Positions 24,522 to 30,368 of a stretch of DNA of 31,072 nt are shown here, in pieces. The notes below the pieces were generated by a model that was not told where the DNA came from, made no database searches, and saw only the letters and a program-made list of their open reading frames with translations. Position 1 is the stretch's first letter, and each line of letters begins with the position of its first letter. Location: the IMG/VR virus record IMGVR_UViG_3300025012_000232, positions 1-31,072 of that record. One strand, given 5' to 3'. A program made the translations under genes and the position numbers. This stretch comes from a virus.

Positions 24522-25881
24522 GATCTTCTTTCCTTATCGCCAGCAGTTCTTTTTCGAATTCGACTCCGTTTTTCCAGCAATCCATCAAATGGTCGTCCTT
24601 CTTCAGCGGCTCTTCCTTGAGATTGTATTTCGGCTCCCGGTCCTCGGGATCCTCCTGGTAGTGGTAATGTTCAACTTCTTGCCGGAAAAACTTGAGGCCT
24701 TTGAACAGATATATCCGAGAAAGCCCGTCCACGACCTTGAGTCTCTGGGCCACGGCCTCAATGCCATCCTCCCTCCGATGACCTTTAGACGGCTTGACAA
24801 GTATACCACGCTCCTTATAAAAAATATCAGCGAAATCTTTTCCAACGCTGTGTCCCGGATCGCGAGGATCATCATCCCATGCTGTCCGGTCCATTATACA
24901 TATATCAACAGGCCCGTCAATTTCCTCAAGACACGCTCGCGCCTGGCTGATCGAGTCCATTCCGCCTTGATAGCGCTCGTGGTAAGCAAACCACGTCCTC
25001 TCTTCGATATCGACCAAAAAAATCAACATCCCCGTCGGGTTACGCTTGCCCCAGTCAATGCTGACTAATCTCCGGTAATTCGCCGGGAGAATCTTGGGAA
25101 TTGGAAACGGATCAATCCAGTGAATGTCCTCTCGTATCTCGTATACGAGCCCGGTGTGCTGCTCCCATTTTCCCTTGACGTTGCGGTTGATATACCGCTC
25201 GGAGTGGCCATCTGTAATAGATTTCAGAAATCCTGCGGGAACAAAATTATAATCTGCCGACTGACAGTTTATCAGTACGCTACCGGGTTTCCTGTGGACA
25301 CTGTAGGATATCTTCGGCCCGCCCGAGCTTAATACCTCTTCCTGAATTGTTTCCTCTGAGCCTCGGACGAACTTCTCCCAGATCCAGCCCTTGCCCTTGG
25401 GGTTGCCCTCAACCAGATACAGATGCTCATCAATCGGCTGACCATACGCAGTAATCTTTTTCCGGTTGCGCGCTGGCAGGCAATCCCATGTTTGCTTTGG
25501 CATTTCTTCGGCTTGACTGAGCATCACGCACGATACGTCATATCCCGCGATGTGGTCTACCCCTCTGTGATCGTCCCATGCGTGGATACAGTATATCCGT
25601 GTCCCGTTTATCAGCGTCACAATCAAGGTCTGCCGATCGACGTGCCTGATGTATGGACCGTAATCGTCAATCATGTGGGCGAAAAATTTCTTCCGCAAAT
25701 CCTCTTTGACCATCATCATCGCTAACATGTTAGTCCCGGGGAATTTTTGAGCATGTTGCAGGCCTTTGAGTCGGATCCCGTATGATTTTCCGCTACCGAC
25801 TCCGCCGAAACACGCTATATACGGCTCTGTGGCCGCAACGATATCAACCTGGTGTGGATACAGATTGATTCGTTTTGTCAT
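24496..25881 (-). CDS. terL: Terminase large subunit (461 aa)
   Basis: The packaging motor: an N-terminal ATPase that pumps DNA into the head and a C-terminal RNase H-like nuclease that cuts concatemers. Walker A is GGVGSGKS at residues 26-33. The Walker B position (DVSCVMLSQAEEM, about 115-127) has Ser-Gln where Asp-Glu is usual, with acidic EE two residues on. The coupling motif is EGNPKG (158-163). Nuclease acidic residues appear as SIDWG (D276), IMDRTAW (D331) and KKDDHLMD (about 427-434). I start at ATG 25881 after GGAGG; a frame with a TTG at 25923 would add 14 residues. It overlaps the small subunit by 38 bases. Confidence 0.93.
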   Translation of the reverse strand: MTKRINLYPHQVDIVAATEPYIACFGGVGSGKSYGIRLKGLQHAQKFPGTNMLAMMMVKEDLRKKFFAHMIDDYGPYIRHVDRQTLIVTLINGTRIYCIHAWDDHRGVDHIAGYDVSCVMLSQAEEMPKQTWDCLPARNRKKITAYGQPIDEHLYLVEGNPKGKGWIWEKFVRGSEETIQEEVLSSGGPKISYSVHRKPGSVLINCQSADYNFVPAGFLKSITDGHSERYINRNVKGKWEQHTGLVYEIREDIHWIDPFPIPKILPANYRRLVSIDWGKRNPTGMLIFLVDIEERTWFAYHERYQGGMDSISQARACLEEIDGPVDICIMDRTAWDDDPRDPGHSVGKDFADIFYKERGILVKPSKGHRREDGIEAVAQRLKVVDGLSRIYLFKGLKFFRQEVEHYHYQEDPEDREPKYNLKEEPLKKDDHLMDCWKNGVEFEKELLAIRKEDHAGKYRRA

Positions 25882-26350
25882 CACCTCCGGCCTCCGGTTT
25901 CTGTGGCTCGTCCTGCCCGACAATCCCTATCACGATCGCCGGGATATCCGTTTTGATATCACCTTCGACGCTGGATTTCCTCGGGTGGACATAGGGAATT
26001 ATCTCGACAGCTGCGGATAATCTTAATTTTTGCAGATTTATCCTTTTCCGATCTGTGAATTTCATGGTTTTACCAACGACATCAAAAGCCTGATCTGTAA
26101 GCCTTTGGAGTTTTTTGGTAGTCCTGGCTCTCTGTTGCTTCCTGACCGCTTCTATCTGTTTTTCAAATTTCTTTGCCCAGTCTTCAACAGTCCTCCGGTG
26201 CATGTCATATCGCTTTCCCCATTCTTCACCAGTGAACTCATCCTCGTATAATGCCATTTCAGTAATAAACTCAGACTCCTTTACGGTAAGCCCTTCCTGC
26301 CCTTTAATATCTTGTTGGGCCTTGTTTCTTTGTTTCTTCCCCCTCTTCAT
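25844..26350 (-). CDS. terS: Terminase small subunit, probable (168 aa)
   Basis: It directly precedes the large subunit and overlaps it. The middle of the N-terminal half (GLTVKESEFITEMALYEDE, then TGEEWGKRYDMHRRTVEDW) looks like a DNA-binding helix-turn-helix of the kind that recognises the packaging site. A charged helical segment (EKQIEAVRKQQRARTTKKLQ) for oligomerisation follows. The C-terminus is acidic/polar. The start overlaps the upstream gene by ATGA. Role: recognise the pac/cos site and load the motor. Position and motif agree; exact family not proven. Confidence 0.7.
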   Translation of the reverse strand: MKRGKKQRNKAQQDIKGQEGLTVKESEFITEMALYEDEFTGEEWGKRYDMHRRTVEDWAKKFEKQIEAVRKQQRARTTKKLQRLTDQAFDVVGKTMKFTDRKRINLQKLRLSAAVEIIPYVHPRKSSVEGDIKTDIPAIVIGIVGQDEPQKPEAGGDDKTNQSVSTPG

Positions 26351-26571
26351 TGCACTATCCGTGGCATAGGGGAGTCAGGTACCAATATCTTGCTTGCGGC
26401 TTTTTCGTTAATCTGCCTCAATCTAATGCTCATTGCGTCAGTGATAAGCGAGAAAAACATGACATCGCTTATCTGATTGTCTACAGTCAATTCTAATTGT
26501 TTTGATTCGACATGAAAACGAAGGATGATATTGAGTATTTTGGGCCCGTCTGTAGAGGGTTTATGATGCAT
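26347..26571 (-). CDS. Unknown small protein heading the packaging operon (74 aa)
   Basis: A 74-residue protein that starts at ATG 26571 after GGAGG, downstream of the promoter-like element at 26591-26619. A beta-like stretch (ILNIILRFHVESKQLELTVD) leads into a helix (ITDAMSIRLRQINEKAASKI). The stop overlaps the small terminase start by ATGA. It is the first gene of the terminase transcript, if the promoter is right. No family recognised. Confidence 0.6.
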   Translation of the reverse strand: MHHKPSTDGPKILNIILRFHVESKQLELTVDNQISDVMFFSLITDAMSIRLRQINEKAASKILVPDSPMPRIVQ

Positions 26572-26590
26572 GGATGCCTCCGTAAACCCT

Positions 26591-26619
26591 ATAATAATTT
26601 AATTCAGTGTAAAAGTCAA
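26591..26619 (-). promoter_or_regulatory. Sigma70-like promoter before packaging operon
   Basis: In the 58-base gap between two genes the minus strand reads TTGACT (26619-26614), 17 bases, TATTAT (26596-26591), then AGGG and a ribosome site. Five of six -35 bases and four or five of six -10 bases match the bacterial consensus, with ideal spacing. It is well placed to drive the terminase and later genes. A near copy lies at 21481-21509. Confidence 0.7.
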
Positions 26620-26629
26620 GCCCGGCAAG

Positions 26630-26821
26630 CTAAGAAGTTTTCTTTGGCCTTCCCCGGCCTATCTTTGCCGGGGGGATAATCCTCATTCTCGATATCACCT
26701 CCTCGGCTTTCATCAGCCCGTTAATGACACCACGAAAATAGTTCGAAGGTTTGGCCATAAACTCGCGCTGATAACAGGAAATCAGATTTCGTATTCTGTC
26801 TACGCCTCCGTGGTTTTTCAT
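26630..26821 (-). CDS. Small protein with AT-hook-like C-terminus (63 aa)
   Basis: A 63-residue basic protein. A helical body (VDRIRNLISCYQREF ... INGLMKAEEVISRMR) is followed by KIGRGRPKKTS at the C-terminus; RGRPKK is the core of the AT-hook motif that binds the minor groove of AT-rich DNA. The start ATG 26821 abuts the TGA of the upstream gene. It is the last gene before the packaging promoter. A DNA-binding or transcription-related role is plausible; AT-hook function in phages is rarely tested, so this is inference. Confidence 0.6.
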   Translation of the reverse strand: MKNHGGVDRIRNLISCYQREFMAKPSNYFRGVINGLMKAEEVISRMRIIPPAKIGRGRPKKTS

Positions 26822-27217
26822 TCATTTTACCGGTACGAATCTATGCGTTGTCGTTGATCCGCAGACAAGGCATTTGAAAAAGCACCAATAGTATCTTCCC
26901 CCCTCTCTTTTTCGCCTATGTACCGGTTTTAATTTGCGGCCGCAATGATCATAGGCATATTCGAATCCGATTGGGACGGTCTGTGGCGATAATGTTATAG
27001 CTGTTTGCGTAGATGGGCGGAATAGTTTTTTAATACCTTCCCATATTCCTCGTCCCCATGTGTACAGACTTCCCCAAAAACCCTTTAAACCAACGGTTCG
27101 CGGCCTCGAAAGTGCGGATTCGTTCTTTATCTGAATCTTCGCAATTTCCACCCTTGACTTGGATTTTTCAAATAATGCTCTGTCAAAATCATAATTGCTT
27201 TTTCTGTTGATTTTCAT
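26822..27217 (-). CDS. Basic protein with C-terminal Cys motif (131 aa)
   Basis: The first 95 residues are basic and include a Trp/Gly-rich stretch (GFWGSLYTWGRGIWEGIKK). The C-terminal 40 residues have YDHCGRKLKP, WCFFKCLVCGSTT and a final basic HRFVPVK, giving Cys spacing that could hold one zinc ion, as in zinc-ribbon domains of nucleic-acid-binding proteins. A strong AAGGAGGT precedes ATG 27217, and the start overlaps the upstream stop (ATGA). Family unknown. Confidence 0.55.
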   Translation of the reverse strand: MKINRKSNYDFDRALFEKSKSRVEIAKIQIKNESALSRPRTVGLKGFWGSLYTWGRGIWEGIKKLFRPSTQTAITLSPQTVPIGFEYAYDHCGRKLKPVHRRKREGGRYYWCFFKCLVCGSTTTHRFVPVK

Positions 27218-27507
27218 AGCACCTCCTTAAGGGCACGCATCGCCTTGCGGGTTGCGACGTAGGAATCGTAACTCAGCGATGGCTTGTTTTTAACAATATA
27301 TCCATTTTTGTTTATATGCACACCTTTCATCATAAATTTTCCCGTAGTAGGAAAGCCATTCCTGGGGAAATTTTGAAAGGCTTTCTTTAATTTTTTAACC
27401 ATCTTGCGTCTCTTTCTTTTCTTTTTAAGCCATTTAGTAAATAGATCCCACTGGTCATTAGCCTTCTTTATCTTTTCCTCTAACTTACCGAGATTAATTA
27501 TAGTCAT
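27214..27507 (-). CDS. Small basic protein ending in a capsid-derived segment (97 aa)
   Basis: I start at ATG 27507 with GAGG seven bases upstream; an in-frame GTG at 27519 would add four residues. Residues 1-50 are helical and very basic (KWLKKKRKRRKMVKKLKKAF). Residues 80-91 are YDSYVATRKAMR, encoded by a 35-base stretch identical to the major capsid gene (18451-18485) and in the same frame; the protein ends six residues later (ALKEVL). The final codons double as the ribosome site of the next gene. Such a shared piece suggests recombination with the capsid gene, or a deliberately copied capsid peptide. Function unknown. Translation is likely but not certain. Confidence 0.55.
   Translation of the reverse strand: MTIINLGKLEEKIKKANDQWDLFTKWLKKKRKRRKMVKKLKKAFQNFPRNGFPTTGKFMMKGVHINKNGYIVKNKPSLSYDSYVATRKAMRALKEVL
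27236..27270 (-). repeat. 35-bp copy of capsid-gene segment
   Basis: Exact match over 35 bases to 18451-18485, in the same strand and reading frame. On the 5' side of the coding direction a further six of eight bases agree (27271-27278 against 18486-18493). The copies lie 8.8 kb apart. A match of this length in frame is not expected by chance. Confidence 0.95.
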
Positions 27508-27512
27508 TTTGT

Positions 27513-27610
27513 TCCTCACTGCACTTCATGTCAACGCAACGCTTCACTCGCCTTCGCCTGACACTCCGAGGGAGCGGAGTTGACGATCCACCGCAGGCTG
27601 TCCTCACTGC
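27513..27610 (-). repeat. 10-bp direct repeats around a structured, GC-rich 78-bp segment
   Basis: TCCTCACTGC occurs at 27513-27522 and again at 27601-27610. Between the copies the sequence is more GC-rich than its neighbours, has an inverted pair ACTCCG/CGGAGT around a 6-base loop and a wider GTCAAC/GTTGAC pair, and on the minus strand contains several GGA triplets. A 37-codon GTG frame (27607 to 27494) crosses it with an SD-like GGAGGG ahead, but its Arg-rich product is unconvincing and it overlaps the next gene. It may be an insertion footprint or a leader. Confidence 0.45.
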
Positions 27611-27720
27611 ATCCCTCCAGCCCGCATCTGCCAGAAAACCCATAGCCAGAACGCCGTGACAGCGGACACCATGAATAAAAATCCTACCGCGTTCCAGATA
27701 TCCTTCGTCCTATCTTTCAT
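27604..27720 (-). CDS. Single-span membrane peptide after csrA (38 aa)
   Basis: ATG 27720 overlaps the CsrA stop by ATGA and the frame ends at TGA 27604. The peptide has a charged N-terminus (MKDRTKDIW), one hydrophobic Trp-rich segment (AVGFLFMVSAVTAFWLWVFW) and a short end. The tight coupling to the CsrA-like gene supports translation. No known family. Membrane location is a prediction from composition. Confidence 0.5.
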   Translation of the reverse strand: MKDRTKDIWNAVGFLFMVSAVTAFWLWVFWQMRAGGMQ

Positions 27721-27914
27721 TTTCCGCTACCCCTCAGCTTCTTTTCTTCATGGATCAATTCCGTCCGTATGACGATGACCTTTTTCTTGTCAGCGTCAAT
27801 GCAAATTTTTATCCCCCCATTGCTGCCGATATCCTCACACGATATAGTAAACTCCGTTGGCTCCGTGACGCGAAAAGTGATACTCTCTTTTACGTTTCGG
27901 GATAGGATCAGCAT
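27717..27914 (-). CDS. csrA: CsrA/RsmA-family RNA-binding regulator (65 aa)
   Basis: The 65-residue product matches the CsrA layout: MLILSRNVKESITF at the N-terminus (E. coli form MLILTRRVGETLMI), a central beta region, and KKVIVIRTELIHEE at residues 44-57 corresponding to the APKEVAVHREEIY end with the RNA-contacting Arg kept. L4 and R6 are present; position 7 is Asn instead of Arg. CsrA dimers bind GGA motifs in mRNA leaders and change translation or stability, controlling carbon metabolism, motility and biofilm in bacteria. The start overlaps the preceding small gene by seven bases. In a phage it could redirect host translation or act on phage mRNAs. Confidence 0.85.
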   Translation of the reverse strand: MLILSRNVKESITFRVTEPTEFTISCEDIGSNGGIKICIDADKKKVIVIRTELIHEEKKLRGSGK

Positions 27915-28039
27915 TTCTTATCCTTCGCCGGGTTAGATGTTCGTATCTGCTTTGTCACCGAGACACACGCCTTGACGATTTTCCTTTCTTTCTCAGATTC
28001 CTTTGATTCTGGTATTCGGGGACGGTATCTACAGCTCAC
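27908..28039 (-). CDS. Tiny basic protein between methyltransferase and csrA (43 aa)
   Basis: GTG 28039 overlaps the methyltransferase stop as GTGA, with AAGGAG about eight bases upstream; TGA 27908 lies just inside csrA. The 43 residues are basic and polar (SCRYRPRIPESKESEKERK, then VCVSVTKQ-like KACVSVTKQIRTSN). The junction sequence is nearly the same as that before the methyltransferase gene at 29076. Coupling on both sides argues for translation. Family unknown. Confidence 0.5.
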   Translation of the reverse strand: MSCRYRPRIPESKESEKERKIVKACVSVTKQIRTSNPAKDKKC

Positions 28040-29076
28040 TTCTTCTTTCTCCTTCGGGGCAAAATATTAGTAAACGGCAACGGCTCGTCAACTTGCATTA
28101 TCCGTCTCTCTGCCATCTCGACATATTTTGGATTCAGCTCTATTCCGATATATTTGCGATTCAGTTTTTTGCAGACTACCCCCGTAGTCCCCGCGCCAAA
28201 GAACGGATCAAGAACTACCCCGTCATCGGGGCATCCTGCGAGTATGCAGGGAAATATCAAATCTTCGGGGAAGACTGCAAAGTGGGCTTCTGAAAACGAT
28301 TTTGTACTGACGGTCCAGACATCCCGCTTGTTCCGCATGGCCCCGCATTGTTCAAATTTGGTCATTGCGTCCCATCGGTCGTTAAATCCGCAATGCCTCC
28401 GGCCGTGATCCCTTTGTTTATCATGGTTCTTCCCGTCATAATCCTTATAGACAATTCTCCTGTCTTGTGGTTTTGCGTCTCTTGTGGTGTCCATATAAAT
28501 ACCGGGTTCTTTTATGGCTTCATTGTTATAATAGTATTTCTTTGATTTCGCTAACATGAAAATATACTCGTGGCTTTTAGTGCATCTGTCAGTCACGCTC
28601 TCCGGCGTCGGGTTAGGCTTCGCCCAGATTATATCCTGCCGGAGATACCAGCCGTCCGCTTGCAGGGCGAATGCAACACGCCACGGGATCCCAATTAGGT
28701 CTTTAGGTTTTAGACCCGCTGTTATTTTATTTTGTTGTTTTAATATGCTGATTTGATTTCTACTTCCACCCCGCAATGAAATCAAATCAGTAGCTTGTTT
28801 TTCGGTCCGATCCTTTCCCGGTGAAGCGTAACTATCCCCCAGATTCAGCCACAGTGTCCCGTCCTTCCTTAACACCCGATGAACCTCCCTAAATACCTCG
28901 ACAAGTTTATGAACATAGGCCTCTGGCGTGGATTCTAACCCGAGCTGGCCTTTCACCCCGTAGTCACGCAAACCGAAATAGGGCGGGGAAGTGACGCAAC
29001 AGTTTACGGACTCATCTGGAATAGTCCTCAGAACCGTTAGACTATCCCCCGTAATTATCCTGTTTATCAATTTCAC
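28036..29076 (-). CDS. DNA methyltransferase, N4-cytosine/N6-adenine beta-type (346 aa)
   Basis: The catalytic motif IV is TSPPYFGLRDY at about residues 29-39 and the AdoMet-binding motif I DPFFGAGTTG follows near the C-terminus at 290-299, with YIGIELNPKYVEMAERRI as the motif II region. Motif IV before motif I defines the beta group of exocyclic amino methyltransferases; SPPY is typical of N4-cytosine enzymes, although some N6-adenine ones have it. I start at GTG 29076 (VKLINRIITGDSL) after AAGGAG, not at the upstream in-frame start, because it overlaps the preceding stop (GTGA). No restriction endonuclease is next to it, so it is probably an orphan enzyme masking phage DNA from host restriction. 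Target sequence unknown. Confidence 0.88.
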   Translation of the reverse strand: MKLINRIITGDSLTVLRTIPDESVNCCVTSPPYFGLRDYGVKGQLGLESTPEAYVHKLVEVFREVHRVLRKDGTLWLNLGDSYASPGKDRTEKQATDLISLRGGSRNQISILKQQNKITAGLKPKDLIGIPWRVAFALQADGWYLRQDIIWAKPNPTPESVTDRCTKSHEYIFMLAKSKKYYYNNEAIKEPGIYMDTTRDAKPQDRRIVYKDYDGKNHDKQRDHGRRHCGFNDRWDAMTKFEQCGAMRNKRDVWTVSTKSFSEAHFAVFPEDLIFPCILAGCPDDGVVLDPFFGAGTTGVVCKKLNRKYIGIELNPKYVEMAERRIMQVDEPLPFTNILPRRRKKK

Positions 29077-29249
29077 TTCTTTCTCCTTCGGGAGGGGCGG
29101 TAGTGAGGGCAAACAATCAGTTCTAAATCATCGGGAAAGTTTTTATAACAGTTCTTTTTGTCGCAAAAATGCAAAGGGAGCCATGTGTAAAAATAACTAC
29201 ACCCATCCTTATCCTTTCTTCCGCACCACCTCGGCTTCTTTCGCTTCAT
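29073..29249 (-). CDS. Cys-rich mini-protein upstream of methyltransferase (58 aa)
   Basis: ATG 29249 follows GAGGAGGAATAA, in which the ribosome site is the end of the preceding gene; TGA 29073 overlaps the methyltransferase GTG. The 58 residues include RWCGRKDKDGCSYF, HFCDKKNCYK and VCPHY, a pattern of five Cys and some His that could bind zinc, and the chain ends in basic RPSRRRKK. It is absent from simple ORF lists because it is short, but its overlaps on both sides are convincing. Family not recognised. Confidence 0.6.
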   Translation of the reverse strand: MKRKKPRWCGRKDKDGCSYFYTWLPLHFCDKKNCYKNFPDDLELIVCPHYRPSRRRKK

Positions 29250-29252
29250 GGC

Positions 29253-29459
29253 TTATTCCTCCTCATCGTAATCCGTTTTCCTGTTGGGTCTAAGCCCGTA
29301 TGCTTTCCTTTCAGATTCTGTTAAGTCTTTTTCTGACCCCATTGGATTATTCCACGGTTTGAATGGATCATCCCGGTGCATTGGATTATTATGCGGAGCG
29401 AACGGATCGCCTCTACTCATTGGATTGTTCCACGGAGCAAACGGATCATTATTTCTCAT
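29253..29459 (-). CDS. DPFxPWNNPM-repeat mini-protein (68 aa)
   Basis: Residues 4-42 are three tandem copies of a 13-residue unit, DPFAPWNNPMSRG, DPFAPHNNPMHRD and DPFKPWNNPMGS, encoded by 29334-29450. An acidic/basic tail follows (EKDLTESERKAYGLRPNRK) and ends in DYDEEE. AAAGGAG lies before ATG 29459. Pro-Trp-Asn-Asn-Pro repeats suggest an extended, multivalent linear motif rather than a globular fold, perhaps a binding decoy or assembly tether. I recall similar repeats in small phage proteins but cannot name a family. Confidence 0.65.
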   Translation of the reverse strand: MRNNDPFAPWNNPMSRGDPFAPHNNPMHRDDPFKPWNNPMGSEKDLTESERKAYGLRPNRKTDYDEEE

Positions 29460-29471
29460 GGCTTTCTCCTT

Positions 29472-29702
29472 TCAGGCTTTCCGAATGACTGTTATTTTTC
29501 CGCCACATTCAGAACAGAATTTTGGAACTAATCCATAACCTCCACGGTCGTCAGTCCCAACACCGGCGATGCCACCACATTGACGATTATAGTCCGTTAC
29601 ATACCCGTCACCTCCAGTTTCTTCCCACTGGCATGTTCTATAACGCTCGCTTTTATTCGTACATACTGGTTTGCCTTCCTTTATCTCTTTTCTTATAATC
29701 AT
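29472..29702 (-). CDS. Gly-rich protein with C-terminal Cys pair (76 aa)
   Basis: A 76-residue protein starting at ATG 29702 after AAAGGAGG. The Gly-rich middle (GGDGYVTDYNRQCGGIAG) leads to a C-terminal FCSECGGKITVIRK, a zinc-ribbon half site; further Cys at VCTNKSERYRTCQW may complete a four-Cys site. It precedes the PWN-repeat gene. Possibly a zinc-binding host-interaction protein; family unknown. Confidence 0.55.
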   Translation of the reverse strand: MIIRKEIKEGKPVCTNKSERYRTCQWEETGGDGYVTDYNRQCGGIAGVGTDDRGGYGLVPKFCSECGGKITVIRKA

Positions 29703-29729
29703 TTCCTTGTCCTCCTTTTGGACTTGGGG

Positions 29730-29894
29730 TTAATCATCTGAAAGAATTGACACTCTCTTTCCCGTCACATCAAACAACAGGTCTTGCATGTCGTCGATGA
29801 AACCATACCCTGTTTTCTCGCAAGCCCTGTAATAGTCTATAAGTGCCTGTTCCAAATTCATTCTATCCACCGCTCTCTTTTCATCGTTGTTCAT
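29730..29894 (-). CDS. Small acidic helical protein (54 aa)
   Basis: The frame is open to 29924, but ATG 29894 lies seven bases after AGGAGG and is the better start. The 54 residues (MNNDEKRAVDRMNLEQALID..., then YGFIDDMQDLLFDVTGKRV) are mostly helical with a net negative charge and no Cys or membrane span. It lies between two Cys-pair mini-proteins in the accessory region. No family recognised. Confidence 0.55.
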   Translation of the reverse strand: MNNDEKRAVDRMNLEQALIDYYRACEKTGYGFIDDMQDLLFDVTGKRVSILSDD

Positions 29895-29907
29895 TCCTTT
29901 CCTCCTG

Positions 29908-30078
29908 TCAGTCTGATTGGTCATCTTTTCCGTAAAATTTATCTATCAGTTTTCCAGCGCACTCCTCGCAGGCTTTCTTTTCGTGTTTTAGAATATATAC
30001 GGCAACATCACCTACCTTGATTTTCTTTCCGCAATATCCACACTTAAAATCCCATTTTACTATAAACGATCCTCCCAT
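29908..30078 (-). CDS. Zinc-ribbon mini-protein (56 aa)
   Basis: ATG 30078 shares a base with the TGA of the upstream gene (TGATG), and TGA is at 29908. The sequence has FKCGYCGKKI at about residues 11-20 and KACEECAGKL at about 36-45: two CxxC pairs about 20 residues apart, as in treble-clef/zinc-ribbon folds. The remaining residues are charged. It may bind nucleic acid or a host protein; phages carry many such modules in early or accessory regions. Function cannot be read from sequence. Confidence 0.6.
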   Translation of the reverse strand: MGGSFIVKWDFKCGYCGKKIKVGDVAVYILKHEKKACEECAGKLIDKFYGKDDQSD

Positions 30079-30368
30079 CACTTACCTCCCGTGGTCTGTT
30101 CCGCTACCGTGTCGAGGGCTGTTCGGGCCATCCTAATAGCTTTGTCCATTTCAAGGGAATATTTGACATTTATTGTTTTACAATGGACAAGTTGCTCCAA
30201 CGCCTCCCTCATCACCTTGTTCGCCTCCCGGAGAGACTTTATCTCCGTTACGCAGTCCCCATAGTCACTATATTTAATAAATGGCCCATCGGGGCATTTC
30301 ACTATTTTGCTATATGGATGCCCATCATACATTTCGCCATAGCGCGTAATCTCCGATGTGTGCTTCAT
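30078..30368 (-). CDS. Unknown accessory protein with helical C-terminus (96 aa)
   Basis: A 96-residue protein overlapping the stop of the upstream repeat gene by ATGA. The N-terminal half has GEMYDGHPYSKIVKCPDGPF, whereas the C-terminal half is a charged helix (EIKSLREANKVMREALEQLV, KAIRMARTALDTV) typical of small phage accessory proteins found among lambdoid-type early regions. No motif allows a function to be given. Confidence 0.5.
   Translation of the reverse strand: MKHTSEITRYGEMYDGHPYSKIVKCPDGPFIKYSDYGDCVTEIKSLREANKVMREALEQLVHCKTINVKYSLEMDKAIRMARTALDTVAEQTTGGK

Noticed and set aside
24520-25068. 182-codon plus-strand frame opposite terminase
   Set aside because: Antisense shadow; terminase motifs on the minus strand are unambiguous.
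27494-27607. 37-codon GTG frame after the membrane peptide
   Set aside because: It has a possible ribosome site but an Arg-rich unstructured product and overlaps the next gene; kept only as part of the structured segment.
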